The notes under the pieces: generated by a model
The model's database searches: none
The model's input: only the letters and a program-made list of their open reading frames with translations
What the model was told of the DNA's origin: nothing
Made by a program: the position numbers and the translations under genes
NCBI GenBank assembly: GCA_947523045.1
Contig: CANNUR010000018.1
Coordinates: forward strand, 1 to 24,569
Reading direction: 5' to 3'
DNA length: 24,569 nt
Source: an uncultured Prosthecobacter sp.
Lineage (GTDB): Bacteria; Verrucomicrobiota; Verrucomicrobiia; Verrucomicrobiales; Verrucomicrobiaceae
Shown here: positions 1 through 7,141 of the stretch, piece by piece
Layout of the letters: every line of letters begins with the position of its first letter
Position numbering within the stretch: position 1 is the stretch's first letter

Positions 1-66
1 GGCGTGGACATGGCTTCGGATAGACTAACGATCGCCACCCCCGGGCTTCCAGCAGGAAATGCACGG

Positions 67-1542
67 TCAGGCGATCCAGTCGCGGATCACCCGACCGGAG
101 ACATCGGTCAGCCGGAAATCACGCCCCTGGAAGCGGTGGGTCAACCTCAGGTGATCGAAGCCGAACTGGTGCAGCAGGGTGGCATGGAAATCGTGCAGAT
201 CCACCGGGTCGCGCACGATGCTCCAGCCAATTTCGTCGGTCTCGCCGTAGGTGTGCCCGGCCTTGATGCCGCCGCCGGCCATCAGCATGGTGAAGGCGAA
301 GGGATGATGATCGCGACCGGTGACGTTCGGACTGCCATTGCGGTTTTCGCCGAGCGGTGTGCGCCCGAACTCGCTACCCCAGACCACCAGCGTGTCCTCG
401 AGCAGGCCGCGCTGCTTGAGATCCTGGATGAGGGCGGCGATCGGCTGATCCGCCATACCGGCGTTGTAGGCGAGCTCGTTGTCGAGGTTGGAATGATGGT
501 CCCAGCTCGCGTGCATCAGGCTGACGAAGCGGACCCCGCGCTCGACCATGCGCCGCGCCAGCAGGCAGTTGGTGGCAAAGGCCTTGTACTGCCCGGGACC
601 ACCGCCGCGCTGGGCCTGGATCGGCGGGTCGGGGCGGTTGACCCCGTAACGCTCCAGGGTCTTCGGATCCTCGGACGAGAGATCGATCAGTTCCGGGGCG
701 GCCGACTGCATGCGAAAGGCGAGTTCGTAGGCGGCGATGCGACTGGCGATCTCGGGATCGTTGAAATGGCTGAAGCTCGACTGGTTCAGTTCCAGCAACG
801 TGTCGAGCCCCTTGCGCTGCAGGTTCATCGGCAGCCCAGGCGGGTTCTTCAGATTGAGCACCGGCTCGCCCTGGTTGCGGAACAGCACACCGGCGTAGGA
901 ACTGGGCAAAAAGCCGCTCTGCCAGAGCGAGGCGCCGCCACTGGTGCCGCGCCCGGCACTGAGCACGACGTAACCGGGCAGGTTCTGCGAGGGACTGCCC
1001 AGGCCGTAGTTGAGCCAGGAACCCACCGTCGGCAGACCAAACATCGCCCGCCCGCAGTGCAGAACCAGTTGGCCCGGATGATGATTGAACTGGTCGGTGT
1101 GCAGGCTGCGAATCATCAGCCACTCATCGGCGGTTTTCGCCATGTGCGGCAGCAGGTCGCTGAACTCCATTCCCGACTGACCGTACCTGGCAAACTTGCG
1201 CGGACTACCCATGAGCCGGGCGGTCTCCTTCTTGATGAAGGCAAAGCGCACGTTCTTCGTCATGCTCTCCGGCAGCGGCTGCCCGTCCAACTCGTTGAGC
1301 TTCGGCTTCGGATCGAACAGATCCATCTGCGAGGGTGCCCCCTCCATGAAGATGAAGATGCAGTTCTTCGCCCGCCCCGGAAAATGCGGCGCGCGCGGCG
1401 CCAGCGGATCGGCCGGCGGCGCGGCAGAGATCACCCCCTCCTGAGTCAGCAGCGCTCCAAGCGCCAGCGCACCGATGCCGTTGGCGCTGGTCGCCAAAAA
1501 CTCGCGCCGGCTCTGCAGGATTTGGTGTTCGACTGGATGCAT
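67..1542 (-). CDS. DUF1501 family exported protein (sulfatase-like fold)
   Basis: Encodes a 491-residue protein of the DUF1501 family, abundant in Planctomycetes and Verrucomicrobia and related in fold to sulfatases and alkaline phosphatases; its substrate is unknown. The N-terminus carries a twin-arginine-like signal (SRREFLATSANGIGALAL, residues 11-28), suggesting export by Tat. The family motif EGAPSQMDLFDPKP (about 67-80) is clear, as are the C-terminal metal-site-like stretches GSEFGRTP and GRDHHP. I chose the ATG at 1542 because it is preceded by GGTGAG and gives the usual short N-terminus; an in-frame GTG lies four codons upstream at 1554. It follows the DUF1080-like lipoprotein by 55 bp on the same strand, so the two may be co-transcribed. 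DUF1501 genes often sit beside a DUF1549/DUF1553 (PSD1) cytochrome gene; none is present upstream, and downstream is off the window. Family assignment is secure, biochemical role is not. Confidence 0.9.
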   Translation of the reverse strand: MHPVEHQILQSRREFLATSANGIGALALGALLTQEGVISAAPPADPLAPRAPHFPGRAKNCIFIFMEGAPSQMDLFDPKPKLNELDGQPLPESMTKNVRFAFIKKETARLMGSPRKFARYGQSGMEFSDLLPHMAKTADEWLMIRSLHTDQFNHHPGQLVLHCGRAMFGLPTVGSWLNYGLGSPSQNLPGYVVLSAGRGTSGGASLWQSGFLPSSYAGVLFRNQGEPVLNLKNPPGLPMNLQRKGLDTLLELNQSSFSHFNDPEIASRIAAYELAFRMQSAAPELIDLSSEDPKTLERYGVNRPDPPIQAQRGGGPGQYKAFATNCLLARRMVERGVRFVSLMHASWDHHSNLDNELAYNAGMADQPIAALIQDLKQRGLLEDTLVVWGSEFGRTPLGENRNGSPNVTGRDHHPFAFTMLMAGGGIKAGHTYGETDEIGWSIVRDPVDLHDFHATLLHQFGFDHLRLTHRFQGRDFRLTDVSGRVIRDWIA

Positions 1543-1590
1543 GAACTCACCCACAGAAACGGTTGAACAGCGACCACTGTTGCCGCCGCC

Positions 1591-1618
1591 TTATCCCTTA
1601 TCCCTTATCCCTTGCCCC
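1591..1618. repeat. Heptanucleotide tandem array, unit TTATCCC
   Basis: Three perfect TTATCCC units are followed by a fourth degenerate one (TTGCCCC), all in strict 7-bp phase. The array overlaps the 3' end of the minus-strand lipoprotein gene: on that strand it reads GGGATAA repeated, so it supplies the TAA stop codon and places TAA in all three frames. Same period as the arrays at 3746, 7045 and 17906 but a different unit. Confidence 0.75.
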
Positions 1619-2257
1619 CAGCTTCTCCACCCGCACCGCCCGGATTCGCGCTTCCGTATTCCAGCTGGCGAAGCCAAACGGCAGGCAGTGGTCGATGAAG
1701 CCGGGGCGCAGGCAGACCTTGCGCCCCTTGATGCTGACATTGACCACCGGGCGGCCCTCCACCCAGGCACGCAGGTCATCGGGCCGCACCTCCAGGCGCA
1801 CGCGGTACCAGCGATCGTTCTCAAAGCGCTGCTCGCCGCGCGTACTGTTTTCATTGGCATCGGCGAAGTCGATGCTGGAAATGCCGGTCACCGTGCCGCC
1901 CCAGCCGCCGAGCACAAAGGTGGCATGGGCCTCATGGCTCACCACCGGGAAGGTCAGCATGCCGAAAATGTCCTCGCCCTCGACCCGCATCGCCTCGTAC
2001 TCCACCGCGTAGCCCGTGCCGGGCAGGCCGGCCGCTGCCCAATCGGCAAACGCAATCCCCGTCATCGGCAAACCGGCCGCGAGATGAATCTCGCCCTCGC
2101 GCACCACCGCCTCTCCCTGCTCGGGAATGCCAGCCGACCGCCACCCGGCCGCGTGCGCCGGCGACAGCAGATCCCAGCTCGTCGGACCGGCAACCTCCTG
2201 AACTGACCGACCACAGCCAGCCAGCACGGCCAGGACCGTCAATCCAAAGATGCGCAT
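1598..2257 (-). CDS. DUF1080-like lipoprotein (LamG/GH16-like beta-sandwich)
   Basis: A 219-residue lipoprotein. The N-terminus MRIFGLTVLAVLAGC is a signal peptide ending in a lipobox (L-A-G-C, Cys15), so the protein should be lipid-anchored in the cell envelope. The rest resembles the DUF1080 / 3-keto-disaccharide hydrolase beta-sandwich common in PVC bacteria: residues near GYAVEYEAMRVEGEDIFG, the stretch WYRVRLEVRPDDLRAWVEG and the closing SWNTEARIRAVRVEKL are typical strands. No catalytic residues can be assigned. I took the ATG at 2257; the ATG at 2272 (MLGCG extension), which has GGAG closer upstream, is an equally possible start. The last codons and the stop lie inside a TTATCCC tandem array. 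It diverges from the sulfatase at 2404 and precedes the DUF1501 gene. Family call moderate, lipoprotein call strong. Confidence 0.75.
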   Translation of the reverse strand: MRIFGLTVLAVLAGCGRSVQEVAGPTSWDLLSPAHAAGWRSAGIPEQGEAVVREGEIHLAAGLPMTGIAFADWAAAGLPGTGYAVEYEAMRVEGEDIFGMLTFPVVSHEAHATFVLGGWGGTVTGISSIDFADANENSTRGEQRFENDRWYRVRLEVRPDDLRAWVEGRPVVNVSIKGRKVCLRPGFIDHCLPFGFASWNTEARIRAVRVEKLGARDKG

Positions 2258-2304
2258 GCCACAGCCAAGCATCTCTCTCCGCCCCCCGCAAGCCGGCGCG
2301 CGGG

Positions 2305-2348
2305 CCTCGCACCCAGGTGGGTTTGCCCTCGCACCCAGGTGGGTTTGC
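2305..2348. repeat. Perfect 22-bp tandem duplication containing a dyad; candidate operator
   Basis: Two identical 22-bp units (2305-2326 and 2327-2348) lie head to tail in the 146-bp gap between the divergent lipoprotein and sulfatase genes. Each contains ACCCAGGTGGGT, a 5-bp inverted repeat (ACCCA/TGGGT) around GG. A degraded third copy may begin at 2349 (CCGTGCATCCAG). A 22-bp period is about two helical turns, so the dyads face the same side of the DNA, as expected for paired regulator sites. The operator role is inference; the repeat is directly visible. Confidence 0.6.
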
Positions 2349-2368
2349 CCGTGCATCCAGCATTCTCC

Positions 2369-2403
2369 CGCAAGCCCACGCCATCCCCATCGTTCACCTC
2401 GCC
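2369..2403 (+). promoter_or_regulatory. Candidate promoter of the sulfatase gene
   Basis: CGCAAGCCC (2369-2377), then 13 bp, then CGTT, with the ATG 35 bp after the start of the motif. The same arrangement occurs before the PhoD gene (11974). The spacing is like that of extracytoplasmic-function sigma promoters, which often end in CGT at -10, and would give a leaderless or nearly leaderless mRNA; no Shine-Dalgarno sequence precedes this ATG. Inference from two cases. Confidence 0.3.
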
Positions 2404-3735
2404 ATGCGCACCCTGCTCTTCCTTCTGCTCGCCTCACTCGCCGCAGCCGCGGCACCGCGACCCAACATTGTCTTCATCATCGCCGACGACCTGGGCTGGG
2501 CCGATGTCGGCTTCCATGGCGGCCGCGCGCCGACCCCGCATCTCGACCGACTCGCCCGCGAAGGCCTCGAACTCACGCGTCATTATGTCGCCCCTGTCTG
2601 CACCCCCACCCGCGCCGGCCTGCTGACCGGTCGCTACTGGAGCCGCTTTGGCGTCACCTCACCGCAGAACGAACGCGCCCTGCCGCCGGACACGGTCACC
2701 CTGCCACGCGCCCTCAAGACCGCGGGTTACACCACCTGCCTGACCGGCAAATGGCACCTTGGCTCCAGCCCCGAGGCCGGCCCCAACACCTACGGCTTCG
2801 ACCACAGCTACGGCTCGCTCGCCGGCGGCGTCGGTCCCTACGACCACTTCTACAAAAAGGGCCCCTACAGTGTCACCTGGCACCGCAACGGCAAGCTCCA
2901 CACCGAAACCGGCCACGTCACCGATCTCATCACTGAGGAAGCCGTCCGCTGGATCGGCGGGCGCGACGAGCAGCCCTTCTTTCTCTACGTGCCCTACACC
3001 GCCGTGCACCTGCCGGTCAAGGAACCGCAGGCCTGGCTCGACCGTGTGCCAGCGACGATCAGCGGCGACGTCGCCCGCCACTACGCCGCCTGCATCATGC
3101 ACCTCGACGATGCCGTCGGCCGGCTGATCCAAGCCCTGGAGCGCGCCGGCAAGCGCGAGTCCACCCTGCTCGTCTTCACCAGCGACAACGGCGGCAGCAC
3201 GGCGGAAAACAACGACACCAAGTACCCGGCCGACGCCTATCCGCAGGGCAACCTGCCGGGCGACAACCGGCCGCTGCGCGGCAAGAAGGGCGATCTTTAT
3301 GAAGGCGGCATCCGCGTGCCGACCGTGGCCAGTTGGCCCGGGGTTTTAAAGGCCGGCAAGTTCGAAGCGCCCATGCACATCAGCGACTGGATGCCGACCC
3401 TCTGCGCCCTCGCCGGCTGGACGTCGGATCAGGATCTCAAGTGGGACGGCAGCAACCTCTGGCCCGCCCTCAGTGGCGCTGAACCCGCGCCTCAGAGACC
3501 GCTGTACTGGGCCGCCCCCGGCTTCCGCGCCCGCGCCGTGCAGGACGACGGTTGGAAGCTGATCCACACCCCCGCCAAGGGCCAGGCGGCCGACAAGGCC
3601 GAGCTCTTCCACCTGAGCGAGGATCCCCACGAAGCCAGCGACCTCGCCCGCGAGCACCCCGACCGTGTCACCGCCCTGCGCGCCACCCTCGAACGCCTTG
3701 CCGAACGCGATCGCGATGCGGTGGTGAAGCGCTGA
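2404..3735 (+). CDS. Exported type I sulfatase (arylsulfatase A/B-like)
   Basis: A 443-residue sulfatase expected to hydrolyse sulfate esters on a polysaccharide or glycosaminoglycan outside the cytoplasm. Signal peptide at residues 1-17 (MRTLLFLLLASLAAAAA). Then PNIVFIIADDLGW with the metal-binding Asp pair (D28, D29), the formylglycine signature VCTPTRAGLLTGR with Cys66 as the residue to be converted by formylglycine-generating enzyme, KWHLG (K116, H118), H202 and the second metal motif TSDNGG (D261, N262). The tail HLSEDPHEASDLA is usual. Glycine-rich GFDHSYGSLAGGVGPYDHFY is reminiscent of arylsulfatase B-type enzymes. The ATG at 2404 gives a clean signal peptide; upstream in-frame codons run through the 22-bp repeat and are unlikely coding. 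No formylglycine-generating enzyme gene is in the window. The divergent lipoprotein and tandem dyad suggest regulated expression. Family is certain; the exact substrate cannot be told. Confidence 0.93.
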   Translation: MRTLLFLLLASLAAAAAPRPNIVFIIADDLGWADVGFHGGRAPTPHLDRLAREGLELTRHYVAPVCTPTRAGLLTGRYWSRFGVTSPQNERALPPDTVTLPRALKTAGYTTCLTGKWHLGSSPEAGPNTYGFDHSYGSLAGGVGPYDHFYKKGPYSVTWHRNGKLHTETGHVTDLITEEAVRWIGGRDEQPFFLYVPYTAVHLPVKEPQAWLDRVPATISGDVARHYAACIMHLDDAVGRLIQALERAGKRESTLLVFTSDNGGSTAENNDTKYPADAYPQGNLPGDNRPLRGKKGDLYEGGIRVPTVASWPGVLKAGKFEAPMHISDWMPTLCALAGWTSDQDLKWDGSNLWPALSGAEPAPQRPLYWAAPGFRARAVQDDGWKLIHTPAKGQAADKAELFHLSEDPHEASDLAREHPDRVTALRATLERLAERDRDAVVKR

Positions 3736-3745
3736 GAGCGCCGAT

Positions 3746-3780
3746 CTGCAACTTGAAACCTGAAACCTTCAACCTGAAAC
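3746..3780. repeat. Heptanucleotide tandem array, consensus CTGAAAC
   Basis: Five units in strict 7-bp phase: CTGCAAC, TTGAAAC, CTGAAAC, CTTCAAC, CTGAAAC. It fills most of the 52-bp gap between the convergent sulfatase and hflC genes. No conventional hairpin terminator is visible in this gap. Confidence 0.7.
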
Positions 3781-3787
3781 TTTTCGT

Positions 3788-4819
3788 TCAGGGTTTGACC
3801 TCCAGCAGGCTCGGCAGTCTCTGCAACGGATCGCCAGGCAGCCCCGAATCGGGTGCCGGCCGGAACGGCGACTTGAGGTAGCGCAGCAGGTCGGACTCGG
3901 TGCTGAGGACGAGGCGGGTGTCGCCGGTCAGGGTCTTTTTCAGGGTCTCCATCGACTTGAGGAAGTCGAAGAGTTCACGCGCCTCGGCCGTGCCGTTGTA
4001 GGCGCGCGCATAAATCTCGGTGGCCTTGGCGTCGGCAGCGCCCTCGATCTCCTGGACCTTGCGATAGGCCTCGGACTCGATGGTCTGCAGGTCGCGCTCG
4101 CGCTGGCCGAGAATCTTGGCCGCCTCGCCCGCGCCCTCGGACTTGTAGCGTTCGGCGATCTGGGTGCGCTCGCTGATCATGCGCTGATAAATGGTCTGGC
4201 TGACCGAGGGGTTGTAGTTGATGCGCTTGAAGCGCACATCCATGAGTTCAATGCCGAAGCCGGTGACCTTGCCGCGCGCCATGTCAAAGATCTCCTTCTC
4301 GAGCACGCCTCGCCCCTTGCGGATCGGCGGCAGCACACCGATGCGCGCATCGGCCACGGTGGCACCGATACCGGCCTCGCGGGCCACCGTGCGATCCTTG
4401 GTGGTGCGCACCGCCTCGATGAAGTCATGCCGGGCGATGACGTTGCGGGTCTCGCTGCCAAGGATGTCCGTCAGGCGCGAGATGGCACCGCGCTCGTCGC
4501 GCAGCTTTTCCAGAAACACGCGCGGGTCGCTGATGCGCCAGCGGGCGAAGGTGTTGACCTCAATGTAGACCTTGTCGCGGGTCGGCATCGGACTGGTCGG
4601 CCCATCCCAGGGCAGCAGGCGCTTGTCGAAACGCAGCACTTTCTGAATGAAGGGCAGCTTGAAATGCAGTCCGGCCTCGACCACCGGCTCGCCGACCGGT
4701 TTGCCGAACTGGGTGACCACGATCTGTTCGGTTTCACTGACCGTATACAGACTGGCGCCGCCGACCAGCGCCACCAGGACGCCGGCGACCAAAAGAAGGA
4801 GGGGGAGAGCGGCTTTCAT
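3788..4819 (-). CDS. hflC: HflC, SPFH-domain membrane protein
   Basis: A 343-residue SPFH/prohibitin family protein, the partner of HflK in the membrane complex that encloses FtsH and modulates its proteolysis. One N-terminal membrane segment (about residues 3-24, rich in L/V/A) anchors the protein with its bulk outside the cytoplasm. The band-7 domain follows (SETEQIVVTQFGKPV, then EAGLHFKLPFIQKVLRFDKR), with typical HflC text FGIELMDVRFKRINY and an Ala/Glu-rich coiled coil (RYKSEGAGEAAKILGQRERDLQTIE...). Near the C-terminus is the family motif AYNGTAEARELFDFLKSMETL. The ATG at 4819 shares one base with the hflK stop (TGATG), so translation is likely coupled; a GTG one codon earlier is possible. 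Same operon as hflK and probably holA. Assignment is firm. Confidence 0.95.
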   Translation of the reverse strand: MKAALPLLLLVAGVLVALVGGASLYTVSETEQIVVTQFGKPVGEPVVEAGLHFKLPFIQKVLRFDKRLLPWDGPTSPMPTRDKVYIEVNTFARWRISDPRVFLEKLRDERGAISRLTDILGSETRNVIARHDFIEAVRTTKDRTVAREAGIGATVADARIGVLPPIRKGRGVLEKEIFDMARGKVTGFGIELMDVRFKRINYNPSVSQTIYQRMISERTQIAERYKSEGAGEAAKILGQRERDLQTIESEAYRKVQEIEGAADAKATEIYARAYNGTAEARELFDFLKSMETLKKTLTGDTRLVLSTESDLLRYLKSPFRPAPDSGLPGDPLQRLPSLLEVKP

Positions 4820-5802
4820 CACTTGGCGGGGGCGTCGAGGTTGAGCAGGGGCAGGAACTGCGGCAGTCGATCATCGACGATGACCTTTCCGGACAGAGCA
4901 GGCAGGATTTCGGTGAGTGTCTCCAAATAGAGGCGCTGGCGAGTCACCTCCGGCGCCTTCTGGTACTCGGCGAGCAGGGCGGTGAAGCGGGTGGCATCGC
5001 CCTCCGCCTCATTGACACGCTTGGCCGCATAACCCTCGGCCTGACTGATGCTCTGCTCAGCCTTGCCGCGCGCCTCGGGGATGACGCGGTTGTACTCGCC
5101 GCTGGCGGCGTTGATGGCCGATTCCTTCTCCTGCTGGGCGCGGTTGACCTCGTCGAAGCTGTTCTTCACCTCCGTCGGCGGATTGACGTTGCCGAGCTGC
5201 ACCTGATCGATCTGGATGCCCATCTTCAGGTTGCGGGTGAGTTCTTTCAGGCGCTCAAAGGCGCGTGCCTCGATTTCCTGGCGACCGACCGTCAGCACCT
5301 CGTCGATCGTGCGATCGCCGACCACCTCGCGCATGACGGATTCTGAAATGTCGCGCAGGGTCTGCTGGGGGGCGAGGAAGTGGAAGAGGTACTCGCGGGC
5401 ATCGGCGATGGTGAATTGCACCACCCACTCGACCACGGCGGCATTGAGATCGCCGGTGACCATGTTCTTTTCAAAGGCCTGTTCCTGGCGGTCCGGGTTG
5501 TATTGGAAGTCGTTGGTGGCGCCAGGGCTGGCGTAGCCAAACTCGAGCTTGAGCTGGCGGCGGGTCTCCAGCTGCGTCACGCGGTCGATGCCGAAGGGCA
5601 GCTTGAAGTTGAGGCCGGGCTGGGCGGTGTCGAGGTACTTGCCGAAGCGCTGAACGACCGCGACCGATTCGGCGGGCACTTGGTAAAAGCTCGACAGGAC
5701 GCCTGTCACGAGAAGCAAACCAGCCAAGCCAAGCAGGACCTGCATCGGATTGAAGGAGAGCTGTCCCTGGAAGGGAAAGGCGGGCGGATCAGAGGAGGCC
5801 AT
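4819..5802 (-). CDS. hflK: HflK, SPFH-domain membrane protein
   Basis: A 327-residue HflK. One membrane segment at about residues 20-40 (MQVLLGLAGLLLVTGVLSS), then the band-7/SPFH domain (VPAESVAVVQRFGKYLDTAQPG), the HflK-typical strand MVTGDLNAAVVEWVVQFTI, REVVGDRTIDEVLTVGRQEI, and IQIDQVQLGNVNPP followed by a long coiled coil with EGYAAKRVNEAEGDATRF. It is shorter than the Escherichia coli protein (419 residues) mainly because the Gly/Pro-rich cytoplasmic head is reduced to about 18 residues. The start ATG at 5802 is preceded by AAGGGA at a suitable distance. It lies 45 bp downstream of holA and overlaps hflC by one base. The best-supported role is the HflK-HflC assembly controlling FtsH in membrane protein quality control. 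Confidence 0.95.
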   Translation of the reverse strand: MASSDPPAFPFQGQLSFNPMQVLLGLAGLLLVTGVLSSFYQVPAESVAVVQRFGKYLDTAQPGLNFKLPFGIDRVTQLETRRQLKLEFGYASPGATNDFQYNPDRQEQAFEKNMVTGDLNAAVVEWVVQFTIADAREYLFHFLAPQQTLRDISESVMREVVGDRTIDEVLTVGRQEIEARAFERLKELTRNLKMGIQIDQVQLGNVNPPTEVKNSFDEVNRAQQEKESAINAASGEYNRVIPEARGKAEQSISQAEGYAAKRVNEAEGDATRFTALLAEYQKAPEVTRQRLYLETLTEILPALSGKVIVDDRLPQFLPLLNLDAPAK

Positions 5803-5847
5803 GCTTTCCCTTACGCCTGGAATCGGTTCCGGGCAAGCCGAGTCGGC

Positions 5848-7005
5848 TCAAGCCGCGCGCATGGTGGGATGGCGAACGGGGCGAGCCGGCGGCGCCAGCA
5901 GGCCGACCAGCAGACGTTCCAGCACGACCTTGGCATCGAGCTGGGTGGTGACCAGCTTGGCGTTGGCATCGAGACAGGCGGCGAGCCCGACATGCAATTC
6001 GTCGAGGCTGAATTTCGTCGCCTCGCCCACCGCGAGGAAAACCGGGTAGGCGTTGAAGCCCGTGCCATCCTTCTTGCGGGGAATATGGGCAACGGCTGCC
6101 GGCGGCAGGGCCTCCAGGCTCGTGCAAAAGGCGCTGTAGTTGCCGGTGCGAATCTTGTGCTTGGAGGCAAGCTCCTTGGCGATGAGCAGGCTGCGGACGC
6201 GCGGCACGATGGCGCCGAGCAGGATGCCGATGGCATTCTGCCCCTGATAGAGCAGCACGTCGAGCAGGTCGAGCGCGCGCGGCAGGTCGCGCGCGGCGAT
6301 GGCATTGCCGATCTCCCAGATGACGCCGGCGCGGCTCATCGACACCAGCTCGCGCACGGTCTTCAGGCCGCAGCGACGGCGCTCGCCCAGGTAGAGATCG
6401 ATCTTCTCAATCTCGTTCTCCAGCTGGCGGGTGTCATCGCCGGCCATCTGCACCAGCAGCTCCAGGGCGCCGGACTCAAAGGTCAGACCCAGCTCGCGCG
6501 CCTTTTCCGCCGCCTGCCCCATGACCGCCTGCTCCCAGCCGGCCTTGCTGGTGTCGGGCTTGTCGTAGACCTGCATCTCGGCAAGCTTGCCCAGGCGCTT
6601 GAAGGCCGTACGACGCTTGTCGATGCTGTTGGCGCTGAGCACGAATTTGACGTCGGGACCGAGCCCGGCCTCGAGCACGTCGAGCAGGTTTTCAAAGCCC
6701 TGCACCGCCGCCTGGGCGCGGCCAGTCTGGCTGTCGCCGAGAAAATTCGCCGCACGCAGCCAGACGATCTTGGCACCGCCAAAAAACGGCATCGTCTGCA
6801 GGGCCTCGATCGTGCGCGCACAGATCTGGCCGGCATGCTCGGCGTTGTCGGCGTTGCCCTCAATGATCTCGTTGGCGAAATCACCCGCGTCGGGTGGAGT
6901 CAACCGGCGCACGATCTGCATGGCCGCCTCCTTGACGCGCGCATCGTCGCTGCCCAGAACGACATGGACCTGGCTGGCGGTGGCGGTTTTCTTCGGTGGC
7001 GGCAC
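5848..7005 (-). CDS. holA: DNA polymerase III delta subunit (clamp loader)
   Basis: A 385-residue HolA-like protein, the subunit that opens the beta sliding clamp within the clamp-loader complex. Recognisable features are the N-terminal VHVVLGSDDARVKEAA, LQTMPFFGGAKIVWLRAANFL (the usual position of the 'slp..f...rlv.l' strand), KFVLSANSIDKRRTAFKRL and the helical MAGDDTRQLENEIEKIDLYLG, which corresponds to 'GnDl..l.nEieKL' in the family. The C-terminal collar helices include LLYQGQNAIGILLGAIVPRVRSLL and ASKHKIRTGNYSAFC. There is no Walker motif, as expected for delta. The start is a GTG (7005); no in-frame ATG with conserved sequence lies nearby. It is probably the first gene of holA-hflK-hflC, and diverges from the SulP gene across a 136-bp gap containing a heptamer array. 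Confidence 0.9.
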   Translation of the reverse strand: MPPPKKTATASQVHVVLGSDDARVKEAAMQIVRRLTPPDAGDFANEIIEGNADNAEHAGQICARTIEALQTMPFFGGAKIVWLRAANFLGDSQTGRAQAAVQGFENLLDVLEAGLGPDVKFVLSANSIDKRRTAFKRLGKLAEMQVYDKPDTSKAGWEQAVMGQAAEKARELGLTFESGALELLVQMAGDDTRQLENEIEKIDLYLGERRRCGLKTVRELVSMSRAGVIWEIGNAIAARDLPRALDLLDVLLYQGQNAIGILLGAIVPRVRSLLIAKELASKHKIRTGNYSAFCTSLEALPPAAVAHIPRKKDGTGFNAYPVFLAVGEATKFSLDELHVGLAACLDANAKLVTTQLDAKVVLERLLVGLLAPPARPVRHPTMRAA

Positions 7006-7044
7006 GCCCCGAACACAGCACGGCGCGACCGGAAAGCAAGCACG

Positions 7045-7083
7045 CCTGAAAATCTCAAATCTCAGACGCTCTGAAATCCGAAA
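7045..7083. repeat. Heptanucleotide array, consensus TCTGAAA/CCTGAAA
   Basis: Units CCTGAAA, (A), TCTCAAA, TCTCAGA, (CGC), TCTGAAA, TCCGAAA, followed by C-rich heptamers (TTCCCCC, TCCCCCC, GTCCCCC). The array is more degenerate than the others and has 1-bp and 3-bp interruptions. Its core is close to that of the array at 3746. It lies in the divergent gap between holA and the SulP gene. Confidence 0.55.
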
Positions 7084-7107
7084 TTCCCCCTCCCCCCGTC
7101 CCCCGCC

Positions 7108-7135
7108 TTGCCCCTGCCGGCATTCCCGCTAACCT
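7108..7135 (+). promoter_or_regulatory. Candidate sigma-70-like promoter of the SulP operon
   Basis: TTGCCC (7109-7114), a 16-bp spacer and TAACCT (7131-7136) form a plausible -35/-10 pair just before the GTG start at 7142. If correct, the mRNA would be nearly leaderless, consistent with the absence of a Shine-Dalgarno sequence. Weak single-sequence evidence. Confidence 0.25.
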
Positions 7136-7141
7136 GAAAGC

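Noticed and set aside
1..66. A possible next minus-strand gene starting with an ATG at position 11
   Set aside because: Only about eleven bases of it would be inside the window and there is no Shine-Dalgarno sequence, so it cannot be supported.
4..1566. A 520-codon plus-strand open frame opposite the DUF1501 gene
   Set aside because: It is an antisense shadow produced by GC-rich codons; the minus-strand frame has clear DUF1501 motifs and a Tat signal, and the plus-strand product has none.
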